Source: Winogradskyella sp. PG-2 (GTDB taxonomy: Bacteria; Bacteroidota; Bacteroidia; Flavobacteriales; Flavobacteriaceae). From it: a stretch of 64,000 nucleotides of DNA. Shown here one piece after another: positions 9,632 to 19,800 of the stretch. The stretch is from positions 990,001 to 1,054,000 of the forward strand of contig NZ_AP014583.1 of NCBI RefSeq assembly GCF_000828715.1, read 5' to 3'. Numbering within the stretch: position 1 is the first letter of the stretch; every line of letters begins with the position of its first letter. The notes beneath the pieces are model-generated. The model searched no databases, was not told the DNA's origin, and saw nothing but the letters and a program-made list of their open reading frames with translations. The position numbers were made by a program, and so were the translations under genes.

Positions 9632-10015
9632 ATGACATTTAAAACCAAATATTTAGGCCTCATTATTTTGCTGTTAATGTTTTCTAACATGACATTTTCT
9701 CAAGAAGGAGAAGTTACTGTTAATCAAGATAGTGATATTGATAAATTACTGGAATATAAGAAGGACATTAAAACCACTAAGGTATATAGAATCCAAGTAT
9801 ATCAAAGCGTTGATCCTGACAAAGCACAGCGCGAGAAAGCTAACTTCTTAAATTCATATGAGCAATGGCCTGTTGAAATCATTTGGAACACACCAAATTA
9901 TAAGGTTTGGGTTGGTAATTTTGCCACACGTTTAGAGGCTGATCGTGCTTGGGCAAAAATTAAGGAAAAATACATGAATGCTATTATTTTTCAGCCCAAG
10001 TCAGATAAAAAATAA
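9632..10015 (+). CDS. Secreted SPOR-domain protein
   Basis: About 127 residues from ATG 9632. A signal peptide (LGLIILLLMFSNMTFSQ) precedes a short acidic spacer and a C-terminal SPOR-type domain of ~70 residues: YRIQVYQSVDPDKAQREKAN, then PNYKVWVGNFATRLEADRAW, ending in AIIFQPK. SPOR domains bind denuded peptidoglycan glycan strands in the periplasm, often at division sites. Small SPOR proteins of this type are common in Flavobacteriia. The ORF is also open from ATG 9596, but that start overlaps the promoter element. It is divergent from the act operon and convergent with the next gene, 8 bp away. Function beyond glycan binding is not evident. Confidence 0.85.
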   Translation: MTFKTKYLGLIILLLMFSNMTFSQEGEVTVNQDSDIDKLLEYKKDIKTTKVYRIQVYQSVDPDKAQREKANFLNSYEQWPVEIIWNTPNYKVWVGNFATRLEADRAWAKIKEKYMNAIIFQPKSDKK

Positions 10016-10023
10016 TTTTATTT

Positions 10024-11010
10024 TTAACGTTTTATTTTTCTTATTACTGCATTAATTAAACGAGGAAAAAAAGGTCTTGCTTTTACGAAAGATTTCCTCT
10101 TATCTTTATTATAATCTTCATAATTACAAGTAACTAATTCTTTTGGGATTTTAGAAAAACTATTATTAGATCCATGCATACTATAATTGCAAATGGAGTA
10201 GTTTTTATTGTCTTGATTTTCAATATTGAAAAACGGTGAGGAATCATTAAAAGTTCTTACTGAAAAATCACAATTATCAACAATATACATTTCAATAGCA
10301 AAGAGTAGATAGTTGTCTTTTATGTCGCCTAGTAAAGTCTTAAATTTATTACTCGAATGAAACCTAGCATCATTGATTTTATAATTTCTATCATTAGTAC
10401 AATAAAACACAGAGTTATAGTCAAAACGGCTCAATTTTCTTAGCATGGTTTCTTCATTCATGCTATCATTTAATTTTTTATTTAGACGATCACCACGTCT
10501 TAAATGCACTCCAACAACTGGTCTTTCTAAACTATCCAATATTTGATCTCCAATAGTTTTAATATGGTTTGGAGCTGAGACTAATGGAATCACAAATTTG
10601 ACTCCAACTCCATGATATAATTTAGCTAGACTGAATGCATCATAGGTCTTTTTTAAACTCCAGAAATTATCTGTTTTTAAGCTTCTGACTACTAAAGTCT
10701 CAGAAGTACTATAATCAAAAGGTTGGTCTTGAATAATTAAAACATTTTTGGAATCTATAGTCTTTTCTATATCTAAAAAATCTTCTTCTAGAATATAGTC
10801 CACATCTATTTTTTCTAAACTAATATATTCGTCGATTAAATAACTTTCTAAAGGTTTACCATTATTATGTTGAGAACCCAATTGAAATTTCGGAACAACA
10901 GCTACCCTATTGCTCAACTTTGCCTCAGCCAATAAAATCATTAAGCATGAGCGTCGATCCAATAAACCTTCACCATATTTTTTAGTTGCTTTGTAATAGA
11001 GGTATCTCAT
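10024..11010 (-). CDS. Fucosyltransferase-like glycosyltransferase (HxRRGD motif)
   Basis: 328 residues, no signal peptide or membrane helix. The key motif is VVGVHLRRGDR near residue 165, the GDP-fucose-binding HxRR(G/T)D signature of GT11/GT23/O-FucT-like fucosyltransferases. It is followed by the typical SVFYCTNDRN strand and a later FAIEMYIVDNCDFSV segment in the place where these enzymes recognise the nucleotide sugar. The N-terminal MRYLYYKATKKYGEGLLDRR and basic C-terminus (RLINAVIRKIKR) are consistent with a cytoplasmic or membrane-associated enzyme. It stands alone rather than in a polysaccharide cluster, with the infB terminator just upstream, so acceptor and pathway are unknown. 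Family membership is inferred from the motif only. Confidence 0.6.
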   Translation of the reverse strand: MRYLYYKATKKYGEGLLDRRSCLMILLAEAKLSNRVAVVPKFQLGSQHNNGKPLESYLIDEYISLEKIDVDYILEEDFLDIEKTIDSKNVLIIQDQPFDYSTSETLVVRSLKTDNFWSLKKTYDAFSLAKLYHGVGVKFVIPLVSAPNHIKTIGDQILDSLERPVVGVHLRRGDRLNKKLNDSMNEETMLRKLSRFDYNSVFYCTNDRNYKINDARFHSSNKFKTLLGDIKDNYLLFAIEMYIVDNCDFSVRTFNDSSPFFNIENQDNKNYSICNYSMHGSNNSFSKIPKELVTCNYEDYNKDKRKSFVKARPFFPRLINAVIRKIKR

Positions 11011-11043
11011 TGTAACAGTTCTAAAAATGGTTTTAAATCTAAC

Positions 11044-11073
11044 AAAAAAAGCGACCGATTGGTCGCTTTTTTA
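11044..11073 (-). terminator. Rho-independent terminator after infB
   Basis: The stem GCGACC-GATT-GGTCGC (11051-11066) is flanked by A-runs and T-runs on both sides. It lies 16 bp beyond the infB stop, so it closes the rimP-nusA-infB operon, and it can work in either direction. Confidence 0.85.
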
Positions 11074-11088
11074 TTTATATAATTGATA

Positions 11089-13806
11089 TTACTTCAACTT
11101 TTTCTTTACTTCTACTTCTTGGAACGATTCTACAACATCTCCGATAATAATATCGTTGAATCCTTTAATCTGCATACCACAATCGTAACCTTTCGCTACC
11201 TCTTTAACATCATCTTTAAAGCGTTTTAAAGCAGCAAGCTCACCTGTATGAACAACGACTCCATCTCTAATAATACGTATTCCAGCATTTCTTAAGATTT
11301 TACCATTCATTACCATACAACCAGCAATATTTCCAATTTTAGAAACTTTAAATATTTCTCTAATTTCAGCAGTACCAGTAACTTCCTCTTTAACCTCTGG
11401 AGATAACATACCTTCCATAGCATCTTTAAGATCATTAATGGCCGCATAAATAATAGAATATGTTCTGATATCTATTTCTTCTTTATCAGCAATCATTCTT
11501 GCATTTCCAACAGGTCGTACATTAAATCCTACAATGATTGCGTCAGAAGCTGTTGCTAATAACACGTCACTTTCAGTAATAGCACCAACACCTTTATGAA
11601 TAATATTAACTTGTATTTCTTCTGTAGATAATTTCTGGAATGAATCTGTTAAAGCTTCAACAGAGCCATCCACATCACCTTTAAGGATAATATTTAACTC
11701 TTGGAAATCACCAAGTGCAATACGTCTTCCGATTTCATCAAGTGTAATATGACGCTGTGTTCTAACAGATTGCTCACGTTGTAATTGTGTACGCTTTGTA
11801 GCAATTTGTTTTGCTTCACGCTCGTCTTCAAAAACATTGAATTTATCACCCGCTTGCGGCGCACCATCTAAACCAAGTATAGATACTGGAGTTGCAGGAC
11901 CTGCTTCAGCAACATCATTACCACGTTCATCTTGCATTGCTTTAACTTTACCACTATTTTTTCCTGCTAAAACGTAATCTCCAATACGTAGTGTACCTGC
12001 CTGTACAAGTATAGTTGATACATATCCTCTACCTTTATCTAAATACGCTTCTACAACTGTACCAATTGCTGGTTTATTAGGATTAGCTTTTAACTCTAAA
12101 AGTTCAGCTTCAAGTAATACTTTCTCTAGTAACTCTTTTATTCCAGTTCCCATTTTAGCAGAGATATCATGAGACTGAATTTTTCCACCCCAATCTTCTA
12201 CTAGAAGATTCATTGCTGCTAATTGCTCCTTAACTTTTTCAGGATTAGCATCTGGTTTATCAATTTTATTAATCGCAAAAACTATTGGAACACCAGCCGC
12301 TTGAGCATGAGAAATTGCTTCTTTAGTTTGTGGCATAATCGCATCATCTGCTGCAACAACAATAATTGCAATATCAGTAACTTGAGCACCACGAGCACGC
12401 ATCGCTGTAAAGGCTTCGTGACCAGGTGTATCTAAGAACGCTATTTTTTGGCCATCTTCTAATTCAACACCATAAGCACCAATATGTTGTGTAATTCCAC
12501 CAGATTCACCAGCAATTACATTTTCCTCACGTATGTAATCTAATAAAGATGTTTTACCGTGATCGACGTGACCCATTACAGTGACAATAGGTGCACGTGG
12601 TAATAAATCTTTAGGATCGTCAATATATTCTTCAATAGATTCTTCAATATCTGCAGTAACAAACTCTACTCCATAGCCAAACTCTTCAGCAACTATAGTT
12701 AATGTTTCTGCATCTAGTCTTTGGTTCATGGTTACCATCATACCTAAAGACATACACGCTGAAATAACTTCAGTTACACCAACCGTCATCATCGTAGCTA
12801 TTTCACTAACCGTTACAAATTCAGTAACTTTTATAGTTTTACTTTCAGCTGCTGCAATTTCTTGATCAATCTCTGTTTGTTCTCTATGTTGATCTCTTTT
12901 GTCTCTTCTGTATTTAGCTCCTTTACCTTTATTAGATTTACCTTGTAATTTTTCAAGTGTTTCTCTAATTTGCTTTTTAACATCTTCTTCACTAGGTTCT
13001 TCCTTAACCACTTTTGGTCTAGAATTTCCACCTCTTCCTTTTTGACCACCTCTTCTATTATCAAAGTTTGGTTTTCCACCAGGTGTATTTCCACCTTTAC
13101 TAATACGACGTCTTTTACGTTTATTAGCATCCCCTGAAGCTGCCGCTGGTTTCTTTTCTTCTTTCTTCTTTTTTGGTTTATTAAACTGCGTAAGGTCAAT
13201 TTTCTTACCAGTTGCTTTAGGACCTGAAAGCTTTTTATATTGTGTTTTTAAAGTTTCTTCTACTGGTTCTTCTGAAACCTCGGTAGTTTCTTCTTTTTTA
13301 GTTTCTTTTTTTGCTTCAACTTTTTCAGTTTTCTTAGTTTCAGCTTTTGATTTTGGTTCCGTTTTCTTAGAATCTTCGACTTTAGCCTTTGGCTTTTCTT
13401 TAGCCTCTGCAACTTTAGGCTCTTCTTTTTTAACAGCTTTAGGCTTCTTATCTAAGTCTATTTTACCAACTTGTTTTGGCCCACTTAAATCAGCTTTTGC
13501 TTTAACTACAGCTTCCTTAGCTTCTTTAACAACTTCTTCTTGCTTTTGCTTTTCCTCAATTTCGCGTTCGCGCTTTTCGCGAAGCTCCTCTTTTTCTTTG
13601 AGTTTAGCTTCACTAACTTCTTGAGCCTTTTCACGCTTAGTTGCATCTGTCTGAAATTCATCAGAAAGCGTGTCATAAACCTCTTGCGAAATTTTGGTAT
13701 TTGGACTTTTCTCAATCTCTATGCCTTTGGATTCTAAAAAATCCACAGCACGATCAATAGAGATGTTTAACTCCCTTAATACCTTATTTAATCTTGTCTG
13801 AGCCAT
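11089..13806 (-). CDS. infB: Translation initiation factor IF-2
   Basis: 905 residues. The GTPase that places fMet-tRNA on the 30S subunit. A short N-terminal IF2-N domain ([20 protein letters not shown]) is followed by a long Lys/Glu/Pro-rich linker (about 55-330), a second IF2-N-like segment, and the GTPase domain with G1 [12 protein letters not shown] (near 414), G3 DTPGHEAF and G4 NKIDKPDAN. Domains II-IV follow ([24 protein letters not shown]). The highly charged linker is typical of Bacteroidota IF-2. Third gene of the rimP-nusA-infB operon, 86 bp downstream of nusA and closed by a strong terminator. Confidence 0.98.
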   Translation of the reverse strand: MAQTRLNKVLRELNISIDRAVDFLESKGIEIEKSPNTKISQEVYDTLSDEFQTDATKREKAQEVSEAKLKEKEELREKREREIEEKQKQEEVVKEAKEAVVKAKADLSGPKQVGKIDLDKKPKAVKKEEPKVAEAKEKPKAKVEDSKKTEPKSKAETKKTEKVEAKKETKKEETTEVSEEPVEETLKTQYKKLSGPKATGKKIDLTQFNKPKKKKEEKKPAAASGDANKRKRRRISKGGNTPGGKPNFDNRRGGQKGRGGNSRPKVVKEEPSEEDVKKQIRETLEKLQGKSNKGKGAKYRRDKRDQHREQTEIDQEIAAAESKTIKVTEFVTVSEIATMMTVGVTEVISACMSLGMMVTMNQRLDAETLTIVAEEFGYGVEFVTADIEESIEEYIDDPKDLLPRAPIVTVMGHVDHGKTSLLDYIREENVIAGESGGITQHIGAYGVELEDGQKIAFLDTPGHEAFTAMRARGAQVTDIAIIVVAADDAIMPQTKEAISHAQAAGVPIVFAINKIDKPDANPEKVKEQLAAMNLLVEDWGGKIQSHDISAKMGTGIKELLEKVLLEAELLELKANPNKPAIGTVVEAYLDKGRGYVSTILVQAGTLRIGDYVLAGKNSGKVKAMQDERGNDVAEAGPATPVSILGLDGAPQAGDKFNVFEDEREAKQIATKRTQLQREQSVRTQRHITLDEIGRRIALGDFQELNIILKGDVDGSVEALTDSFQKLSTEEIQVNIIHKGVGAITESDVLLATASDAIIVGFNVRPVGNARMIADKEEIDIRTYSIIYAAINDLKDAMEGMLSPEVKEEVTGTAEIREIFKVSKIGNIAGCMVMNGKILRNAGIRIIRDGVVVHTGELAALKRFKDDVKEVAKGYDCGMQIKGFNDIIIGDVVESFQEVEVKKKLK

Positions 13807-13892
13807 AAATGCCTGTAATATAACTTAAATATATGTGATACCTATTCAACTTCAAAACGTCTTGATAACATTTTAAAAATTTGAAGTGATAT

Positions 13893-15125
13893 TTATTCTT
13901 CAAATTCTTCTTTAAGAATTCTAATAACTTCTTCTATTGTCTCTTCTTCTAAATCTGTACGTTTTACTAAATCCGCAACATCTTGCTCTAGAATACTTTT
14001 AGCAGTATCTAAACCAGCTTTGCTAAATTCAGAAATAATCCATCCTTCAATTTCATCAGAGAATTCTTTTAATTCTACATCTTCTTCTGCACCTTCTCTA
14101 AACACATCAATCTCATAACCTGTCAGTTGACCAGCCAAACGAATATTATGACCACCTCTACCAATAGCTTTAGAAACTTCTTCTGGTTTCAACAAAACCT
14201 CAGCACGCATTGTTTCTTCGTCTAATTTTAACGAGGTTACTCTTGCTGGGCTTAATGCTCTTGTTACAAATAATTGTATGTTATTTGTGTAATTAATTAC
14301 ATCAATATTTTCATTTCCTAATTCACGCACAATACCATGAATTCTTGAACCTTTCATACCAACACAAGCTCCTACAGGATCGATTCTATCATCATAAGAA
14401 TCAACCGCCACTTTTGCCTTCTCTCCAGGAATACGTACTACTTTCTTCACAGTAATTAAACCATCAAAAACTTCTGGTATTTCTTGCTCAAATAATTTCT
14501 CTAGGAACGTAGGACTTGTTCTAGACATTATAATTGCTGGCTTACTTCCTTTTAATTCTACACTCTCAATAATTCCTCTTACATTTTCTCCTTTTCTAAA
14601 GAAATCTGAAGGAATTTGTTTGTCCTTTGGGAGTATAATTTCATTACCATCATCATCTAGCAATATAATTGCTCTATGGCGTATATGGTGAACTTCTGCT
14701 GTATATATTTCGCCTTCTAATTCTTTAAAATGCTTGTATATGTTTGTATTATCGTGTTCGTGAATCTTAGAAATTAAGTTTTGTCTTAATGCTAAAATTG
14801 AACGTCTTCCTAAGTCAATTAATTTTACTTCTTCAGCAACATCTTCTCCAACTTCAAAATCTGGTTCTATTTTTTGTGCTTCAGATAATTCAATTTCTTG
14901 ATTTGGTTCTTCAACCTCTCCATTAGCAACAACAATACGGTTTCTCCAAATTTCTAAATCTCCTTTATCTGGATTAATAATGATATCAAAGTTATCATCA
15001 TCACCATATTTCTTTTTTAATGCATTACGTAATACATCTTCAAGAATCGCCATCAGCGTAACTCTATCTATTAATTTGTCGTCTTTAAATTCTGAAAATG
15101 ATTCAATTAACGCTACATTTTCCAT
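13893..15125 (-). CDS. nusA: Transcription termination/antitermination factor NusA
   Basis: 410 residues, without the C-terminal acidic repeats found in some proteobacterial NusA (about 495 residues). Order: N-terminal RNA polymerase-binding domain (ALIESFSEFKDDKLIDRVTL), S1 domain around 130-200, then two KH domains including DPVGACVGMKGSRIHGIVRE and VSKAIGRGGHNIRLAGQLTG. NusA binds elongating RNA polymerase and modulates pausing and termination. It lies 12 bp downstream of rimP and upstream of infB, the conserved order. In E. coli this operon is regulated by NusA itself, which may matter for the hairpin in the leader here. Confidence 0.97.
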   Translation of the reverse strand: MENVALIESFSEFKDDKLIDRVTLMAILEDVLRNALKKKYGDDDNFDIIINPDKGDLEIWRNRIVVANGEVEEPNQEIELSEAQKIEPDFEVGEDVAEEVKLIDLGRRSILALRQNLISKIHEHDNTNIYKHFKELEGEIYTAEVHHIRHRAIILLDDDGNEIILPKDKQIPSDFFRKGENVRGIIESVELKGSKPAIIMSRTSPTFLEKLFEQEIPEVFDGLITVKKVVRIPGEKAKVAVDSYDDRIDPVGACVGMKGSRIHGIVRELGNENIDVINYTNNIQLFVTRALSPARVTSLKLDEETMRAEVLLKPEEVSKAIGRGGHNIRLAGQLTGYEIDVFREGAEEDVELKEFSDEIEGWIISEFSKAGLDTAKSILEQDVADLVKRTDLEEETIEEVIRILKEEFEE

Positions 15126-15137
15126 AATTGATATGAA

Positions 15138-15602
15138 TTAAAATTTTATTTTAACTTTTGCTTCTTTAATATTATTAAATGTAACATTGGCCTCTTTGGT
15201 TACTGTTACTTTTCCTTTTCCAACAGGTTTTGGCTCTCTAGCTTTCCACTTTAAAACCACCCCTTCATCGTTGACATTTGTTAGCTCTCCTTCTAAGTTT
15301 TGACTGTCCAGAGTTTTTACTTCTAAATGTCTTCCAATATGTTTTTTATATTGTCTTGGTAATGTTAATGGGGTTGTTGCACCAGATGATAAAACCTCTA
15401 GAGAAAAATCATGTTCGTCTCTATCTATGTTGTGCTCTATCGCTCTGCTAATAAACATGCAATCCTCTACCAATACTCCGCTATCACCATCTATTACAAT
15501 CTTAATCGCATTATCTCCAGACAAGTTAAAATCTATTAAAAACAAATCTTGTCTTTCGTCTAAGGCAGTTTGTAATAAGTCTTCTACGGTTTTCTTGAAC
15601 AT
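15138..15602 (-). CDS. rimP: Ribosome maturation factor RimP
   Basis: 154 residues, the usual length. It contains the DUF150/RimP pattern: an N-terminal alpha-beta domain with the conserved ISRAIEHNIDRDEHDFSLEV region (family form is S-R-hydrophobic then D-x-I/D), and LEVLSSGATTPLTLPRQYKKH where the family has the V-S-S-P-G-hydrophobic-x-R-P motif. A C-terminal Sm-like barrel (GELTNVNDEGVVLKWK) follows. RimP helps assemble the 30S head. First gene of the operon, with a promoter at 15667-15698 and a leader of roughly 58 nt. Confidence 0.93.
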   Translation of the reverse strand: MFKKTVEDLLQTALDERQDLFLIDFNLSGDNAIKIVIDGDSGVLVEDCMFISRAIEHNIDRDEHDFSLEVLSSGATTPLTLPRQYKKHIGRHLEVKTLDSQNLEGELTNVNDEGVVLKWKAREPKPVGKGKVTVTKEANVTFNNIKEAKVKIKF

Positions 15603-15612
15603 TTTTTGATAT

Positions 15613-15638
15613 AAAAAGAGAGGACTTTTCGTCCTCTC
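15613..15638 (-). terminator. Terminator-like hairpin in the rimP leader (possible attenuator)
   Basis: On the minus strand, GAGAGGAC-GAAAA-GTCCTCTC (15618-15638) forms an 8-bp stem and is followed directly by TTTTT, just before ATG 15602. Since the operon promoter lies upstream of it, the structure sits inside the 5' leader. It is either an attenuator or a hairpin that shapes initiation. It could also stop readthrough from the tRNA side. Confidence 0.6.
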
Positions 15639-15666
15639 GCGTATTTATTTTTAGTAAACAACGGTG

Positions 15667-15698
15667 CAAATATAGGGTATTTTTATTGATTTTTCAAA
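15667..15698 (-). promoter_or_regulatory. Promoter of the rimP-nusA-infB operon
   Basis: On the minus strand: TTTG (15698-15695), a 20-nt spacer, then TATATTTG (15674-15667). Both boxes match the Bacteroidota -33/-7 consensus exactly and at the right spacing. Start of transcription is expected near 15660. Confidence 0.8.
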
Positions 15699-15755
15699 GT
15701 TTCATATTATGGATTTATTTTCATAAATTTATGTAACTAACAAATATCTAAACCA

Positions 15756-16580
15756 ATGAATAAAATATTAGTCCCTACCGATTTTTCAGAGCAAGCAGAA
15801 AACGCCTTAAGGGTAGCTGCTATGTTAGCAAAAAAGCATGATGCAGAAATTTATCTCTTGCACATGATGGAAATACCAATGCAACAAATAGATCCTGGAG
15901 CTGTACAAAGTGATATACCCGAAGCTCTATTCTTTATGAAATTAGCTCACCGAAAATTTGAAGATCTTTTAGAAAGTGATTTCTTAGAAGGACTAACTGT
16001 ACATGAAACCGTAAAGGCTGATATTACATTTAACGAAATTAAAGATTCCTGTAAAGAATTCGGAATTGACCTCATAGTAATGGGTTCTCATGGAGCTTCT
16101 GGTTTAAAAGAAATGTTTGTTGGTTCTAATGCCGAAAAAGTGGTTCGTACATCCGATATCCCTGTTTTAGTCATTAAAAATGAGCATAAGTCATTTGATA
16201 TTTCGGATTTTGTTTTCGCATCAGATTTTAAAAATGATAATAAAGAAACCTATAAACAAGCCGTAAAATTTGCAAATGCCGTTGGAGCAAAAATTCATCT
16301 CTTAATGGTAAATACTGCAAATAATTTTATCACATCCTACGATGCAAAAAAACGTATCAATGATTTTATTTCAGGACAAACGTTCGAAAATTACACTATT
16401 ACAATACATAACGACACTACTGTGGAACAAGGTGTACTTAATTTTTCAAAAGATATTGATGCTGATCTTATTGGTATTAGCACACATGGACGACAAGGTA
16501 TCGCTCACTTTTTTAATAGTAGTATTAGTGAAGATTTAGTTAACCATGCTAAGCGACCAGTAATTACTTTCAAAATATAA
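15756..16580 (+). CDS. Universal stress protein, tandem UspA domains
   Basis: 274 residues with two UspA folds in tandem. The first begins MNKILVPTDFSEQAENALRV and ends with the ATP-binding motif GSHGASGLKEMFVGSNAEKV. The second covers about residues 147-274 with a similar ending, STHGRQGIAHFFNSSISEDL. Both have the G-(2x)-G-(9x)-(S/T/N) type of nucleotide loop, so ATP binding is plausible. Cytoplasmic, with a role in stress adaptation that is not defined for this subfamily. It is a single gene closed by the bidirectional terminator at 16600-16635. Confidence 0.93.
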   Translation: MNKILVPTDFSEQAENALRVAAMLAKKHDAEIYLLHMMEIPMQQIDPGAVQSDIPEALFFMKLAHRKFEDLLESDFLEGLTVHETVKADITFNEIKDSCKEFGIDLIVMGSHGASGLKEMFVGSNAEKVVRTSDIPVLVIKNEHKSFDISDFVFASDFKNDNKETYKQAVKFANAVGAKIHLLMVNTANNFITSYDAKKRINDFISGQTFENYTITIHNDTTVEQGVLNFSKDIDADLIGISTHGRQGIAHFFNSSISEDLVNHAKRPVITFKI

Positions 16581-16599
16581 TCAATAAAATTACTAAAAT

Positions 16600-16635
16600 A
16601 AAAAAATCCTAATCAGTTATGATTAGGATTTTTTG
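16600..16635 (+). terminator. Bidirectional terminator between the usp gene and tRNA-Gln
   Basis: Perfect 10-bp stem AATCCTAATC / GATTAGGATT (16605-16614 with 16621-16630), loop AGTTAT, with an A-run before and a T-run after. It serves the usp gene on the plus strand and the tRNA on the minus strand. Confidence 0.85.
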
Positions 16636-16709
16636 TTGGCCCACTAGGTTTCGAACCTAGACTCTTCGGTACCAAAAACCGATGTGTTAGCCAGTTACAC
16701 CATGGGCCA
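16636..16709 (-). tRNA. tRNA-Gln (anticodon UUG)
   Basis: The minus strand folds into a full cloverleaf: acceptor TGGCCCA/TGGGCCA with discriminator A, D-arm GTGT...ACAC, anticodon stem TCGGT/ACCGA around loop TTTTGGT (anticodon TTG), five-base variable loop, and T-arm CTAGG-TTCGAAA-CCTAG. The total is 74 nt without an encoded CCA. It reads CAA glutamine codons. Confidence 0.95.
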
Positions 16710-16728
16710 ATCTCTTAAAATGAGGGTG

Positions 16729-16759
16729 CAAATTTAAAACAAAGTTTCACTTGGACAAA
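16729..16759 (-). promoter_or_regulatory. Promoter of tRNA-Gln
   Basis: Minus strand TTTG (16759-16756), 19-nt spacer, TAAATTTG (16736-16729): exact matches to both boxes. The tRNA 5' end is 19 nt downstream of the -7 box. Confidence 0.75.
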
Positions 16760-16861
16760 AAAAATCTAAGAAAATAATTGAAATTACTTAACGTTAACTT
16801 AAAAATGTCTGCTGTATTGTAATTATTAGTAAATTCGCCAGCATCAATACCTAAGGTTTTC

Positions 16862-19800
16862 ATGACAGATTTTAACTTCAAAAAGTGGAATAATATTTTA
16901 GCATGGTTTGCTTTTGCTGTAGCATTTGCAGTTTATGGATTTACCATAGAACCAACTGTTAGTTTTTGGGATGCTGGAGAATATATTTTAACCTCATCTA
17001 AATTACAAGTTGGACACCCTCCTGGAGCTCCTTTGTTTCAAATGTTAGGTGCATTTTTCTCAATGTTTGCTTTAGAACCTTCCCAAATTGGAATGTTACT
17101 AAACATGATGAGCGCAGTATCTAGTGCCTTCACTATTTTATTTATGTTTTTAACCATTAGTATCCTTCTTGTTAAGTTGGTGAAGTACGATAAAGATTCT
17201 AGCTCAAGTAAAGGAATAGCTATTTTAGGTAGTGCTCTAGTTGGTAGTTTAGCTTTTACATTTACTGACTCTTTTTGGTTTAATGCAGTTGAAACAGAGG
17301 TATACGCCATGGCAACATTAATTATGGCTGTGATGTTTTATCTCGCTTTACGTTGGGAACAAGACATGCATAAACCTCGAGGTAATCGTTGGCTTATTCT
17401 TATTGCTTTTGTAATTGGGTTATCTTTTGGTGTTCACTTTATGGGCTTATTGACTATTCCAGCAATCGGATTAATCTATTACTTTAAAAATTATAAAACT
17501 ATTACAGTCAAAAATTTTATAATAGCTAATATCGTTTCTGCAGCTATATTACTTTTTATATTTAAACTGTTATTGCCTTCTACATTAAAACTCTTTGGTT
17601 ATTTAGAAGTATTTTTTGTGAATTCCATAGGGCTTCCTTTTAATTCTGGAACTATTATTACTGCTTTACTAGTGATTGGTTTATTCTACTTTGGACTAAA
17701 TTACACCCGAAAGAAAGGCATGCTGCATGCAAACACTTTAGTGCTTTGCCTTATGTTTATTTTTATTGGTTTTTCATCATGGATGATGCTTCCTATTCGT
17801 GCAAATGCTCAAGTTATAATAAATGAAAATGACCCTTCTGATGCAAGAGAGCTTTTAGCATACTATAATCTAGAGCAATATCCTGAAACACACTTATTCT
17901 ATGGGCCTCAGTTTACAGAAATTTATTCTGGAGCTGATAAAGACGAACCCTTTGTTGACGAAAAAAAGGACTACGAACGAGATGACGAGCTAGGCAAGTA
18001 TATTATTATAAACGATTGGGAACAATCTAAGCAAAACTACAATCATGAGCATGCTTCAATTCTGCCAAGAATGTGGAGTAGTGAGCATGCTGAAAACTAC
18101 ATGATGTTTACTGGATTAATTGACTTTAAACTAGATCCAAATTTACAAAGGCGTGCATATAATGAAGCAATCGATGCAGGTTATCCTGAAGAAGATGCAG
18201 GAAAATATGCTTTAAGTAGAAAAAGGCAATTAGATGAAATCATAAATGATTTTAGAATGCGTATTGCTAATGGAGAAGTAGACTATGAAGACTACGATCA
18301 ATTTTTAAGACGTTATGGACAACAAGATTTAATTGTAGAACAGCCATCATTTATTGATAATTTAGCTTATATGTTTCAATACCAGTTTGGATATATGTAT
18401 TGGCGTTACTTTATGTGGAACTTCACAGGAAGACAAAACGATATTCAGGGAAAATATGATGACTTTAATGGAAATTGGATTTCTGGAATAAAAGCTATAG
18501 ATGAAATTCACCTTGGCTTGTCTCAAGATAATCTACCTACTGAAGTCGTTGAGAATAAAGCAAGAAACACATATTATTTTTTACCATTATTACTTGGACT
18601 AATTGGGTTCTCTTTCTTAATTTATTCTGATATGAAACGCTTTTGGGTATTACTGGTATTTTTCTTGTTAACTGGTTTAGCTATTCAATTCTACACAAAT
18701 ATTAGACCTTTTGAACCTAGAGAACGTGACTATTCTGTTGTAGGTTCTTTTTATGTATTTGCTATCTGGATAGGCTTTGGTGTTTATGCCATTTATGATC
18801 TTTTGAAATCTAGTGTAAAGTCTAAATTTTTAGCACCTGCGATAACTTTTACGTGCCTAATTATTGTTCCAGGAATTTTAGCAGCAAATAACTGGGACGA
18901 TCATGATCGTTCGGGTAAGTACACTGCTAATGCTATGGCTCGAAAATATTTAGAATCTTGTGCGCCAAATTCAATCCTATTTACCATTGGAGACAATGAT
19001 TCTTTTCCATTATGGTACTTGCAAGAAATAGAAGGAGTTCGTACTGATGTTCGTGTAGTAAATACGAGTTTATTTCAAACCGATTGGTATATAGACCAAA
19101 TGAAACGTAAAGCTTACGAAAGTGACCCAATTCCTTCACAATTAACGCATAAACAATATCGTGGTGGTAATAGAGATGTTCTTATTAGAAGAGAAATAAC
19201 AAATGATACTATACCTATTAATAACTTTATGGACTTTGTTGCTAGTGAAAAACCAAGTACTAAATTTAGATATGTTGTTGAAAAGCAAGGCGAAGATCCA
19301 AGACAATATCCTAGTCATTTGTTAAACTCTAATTATTTTCCTACACGTTCTATTAGTATCCCTGTTAATAAAGATGTAGTTCTTAAAAATGGTATTGTTA
19401 AACCAAAAGATGCTGATAAAATAGAAGATAATTTGTACGCTCAAATAGAAGGTAGTTATATTTATAAGAATCGACTATTAATGCTCGATATTATAGCTAA
19501 TAATAATTGGGAGCGACCAATTTATTTTACTGGTGGAGCCTTTGGTGCTGATGACTATGTTTGGTTAAAAGACTACTTACAATTAGATGGTATGTGTTAC
19601 AAATTAGTCCCAATTAAAACACCTGTCGACAGAGCAAATCCTTATGACATGGGGCGCGTAGATCCAGATTTAATGTATGACATGGTGAGATCTTGGGAAT
19701 GGGGAGGAAGTGGAGAAAATATCTATCATGATATTGAAACTAGAAGAAACGGAATTACATATCGAGGTAATTTAGCACGTTTAATAGAACAACTTATAAA

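Noticed and set aside
13540-13737. Open frames opposite the infB linker
   Set aside because: Low-complexity Lys/Glu codons in infB yield long Phe/Leu-rich frames on the other strand; not genes.
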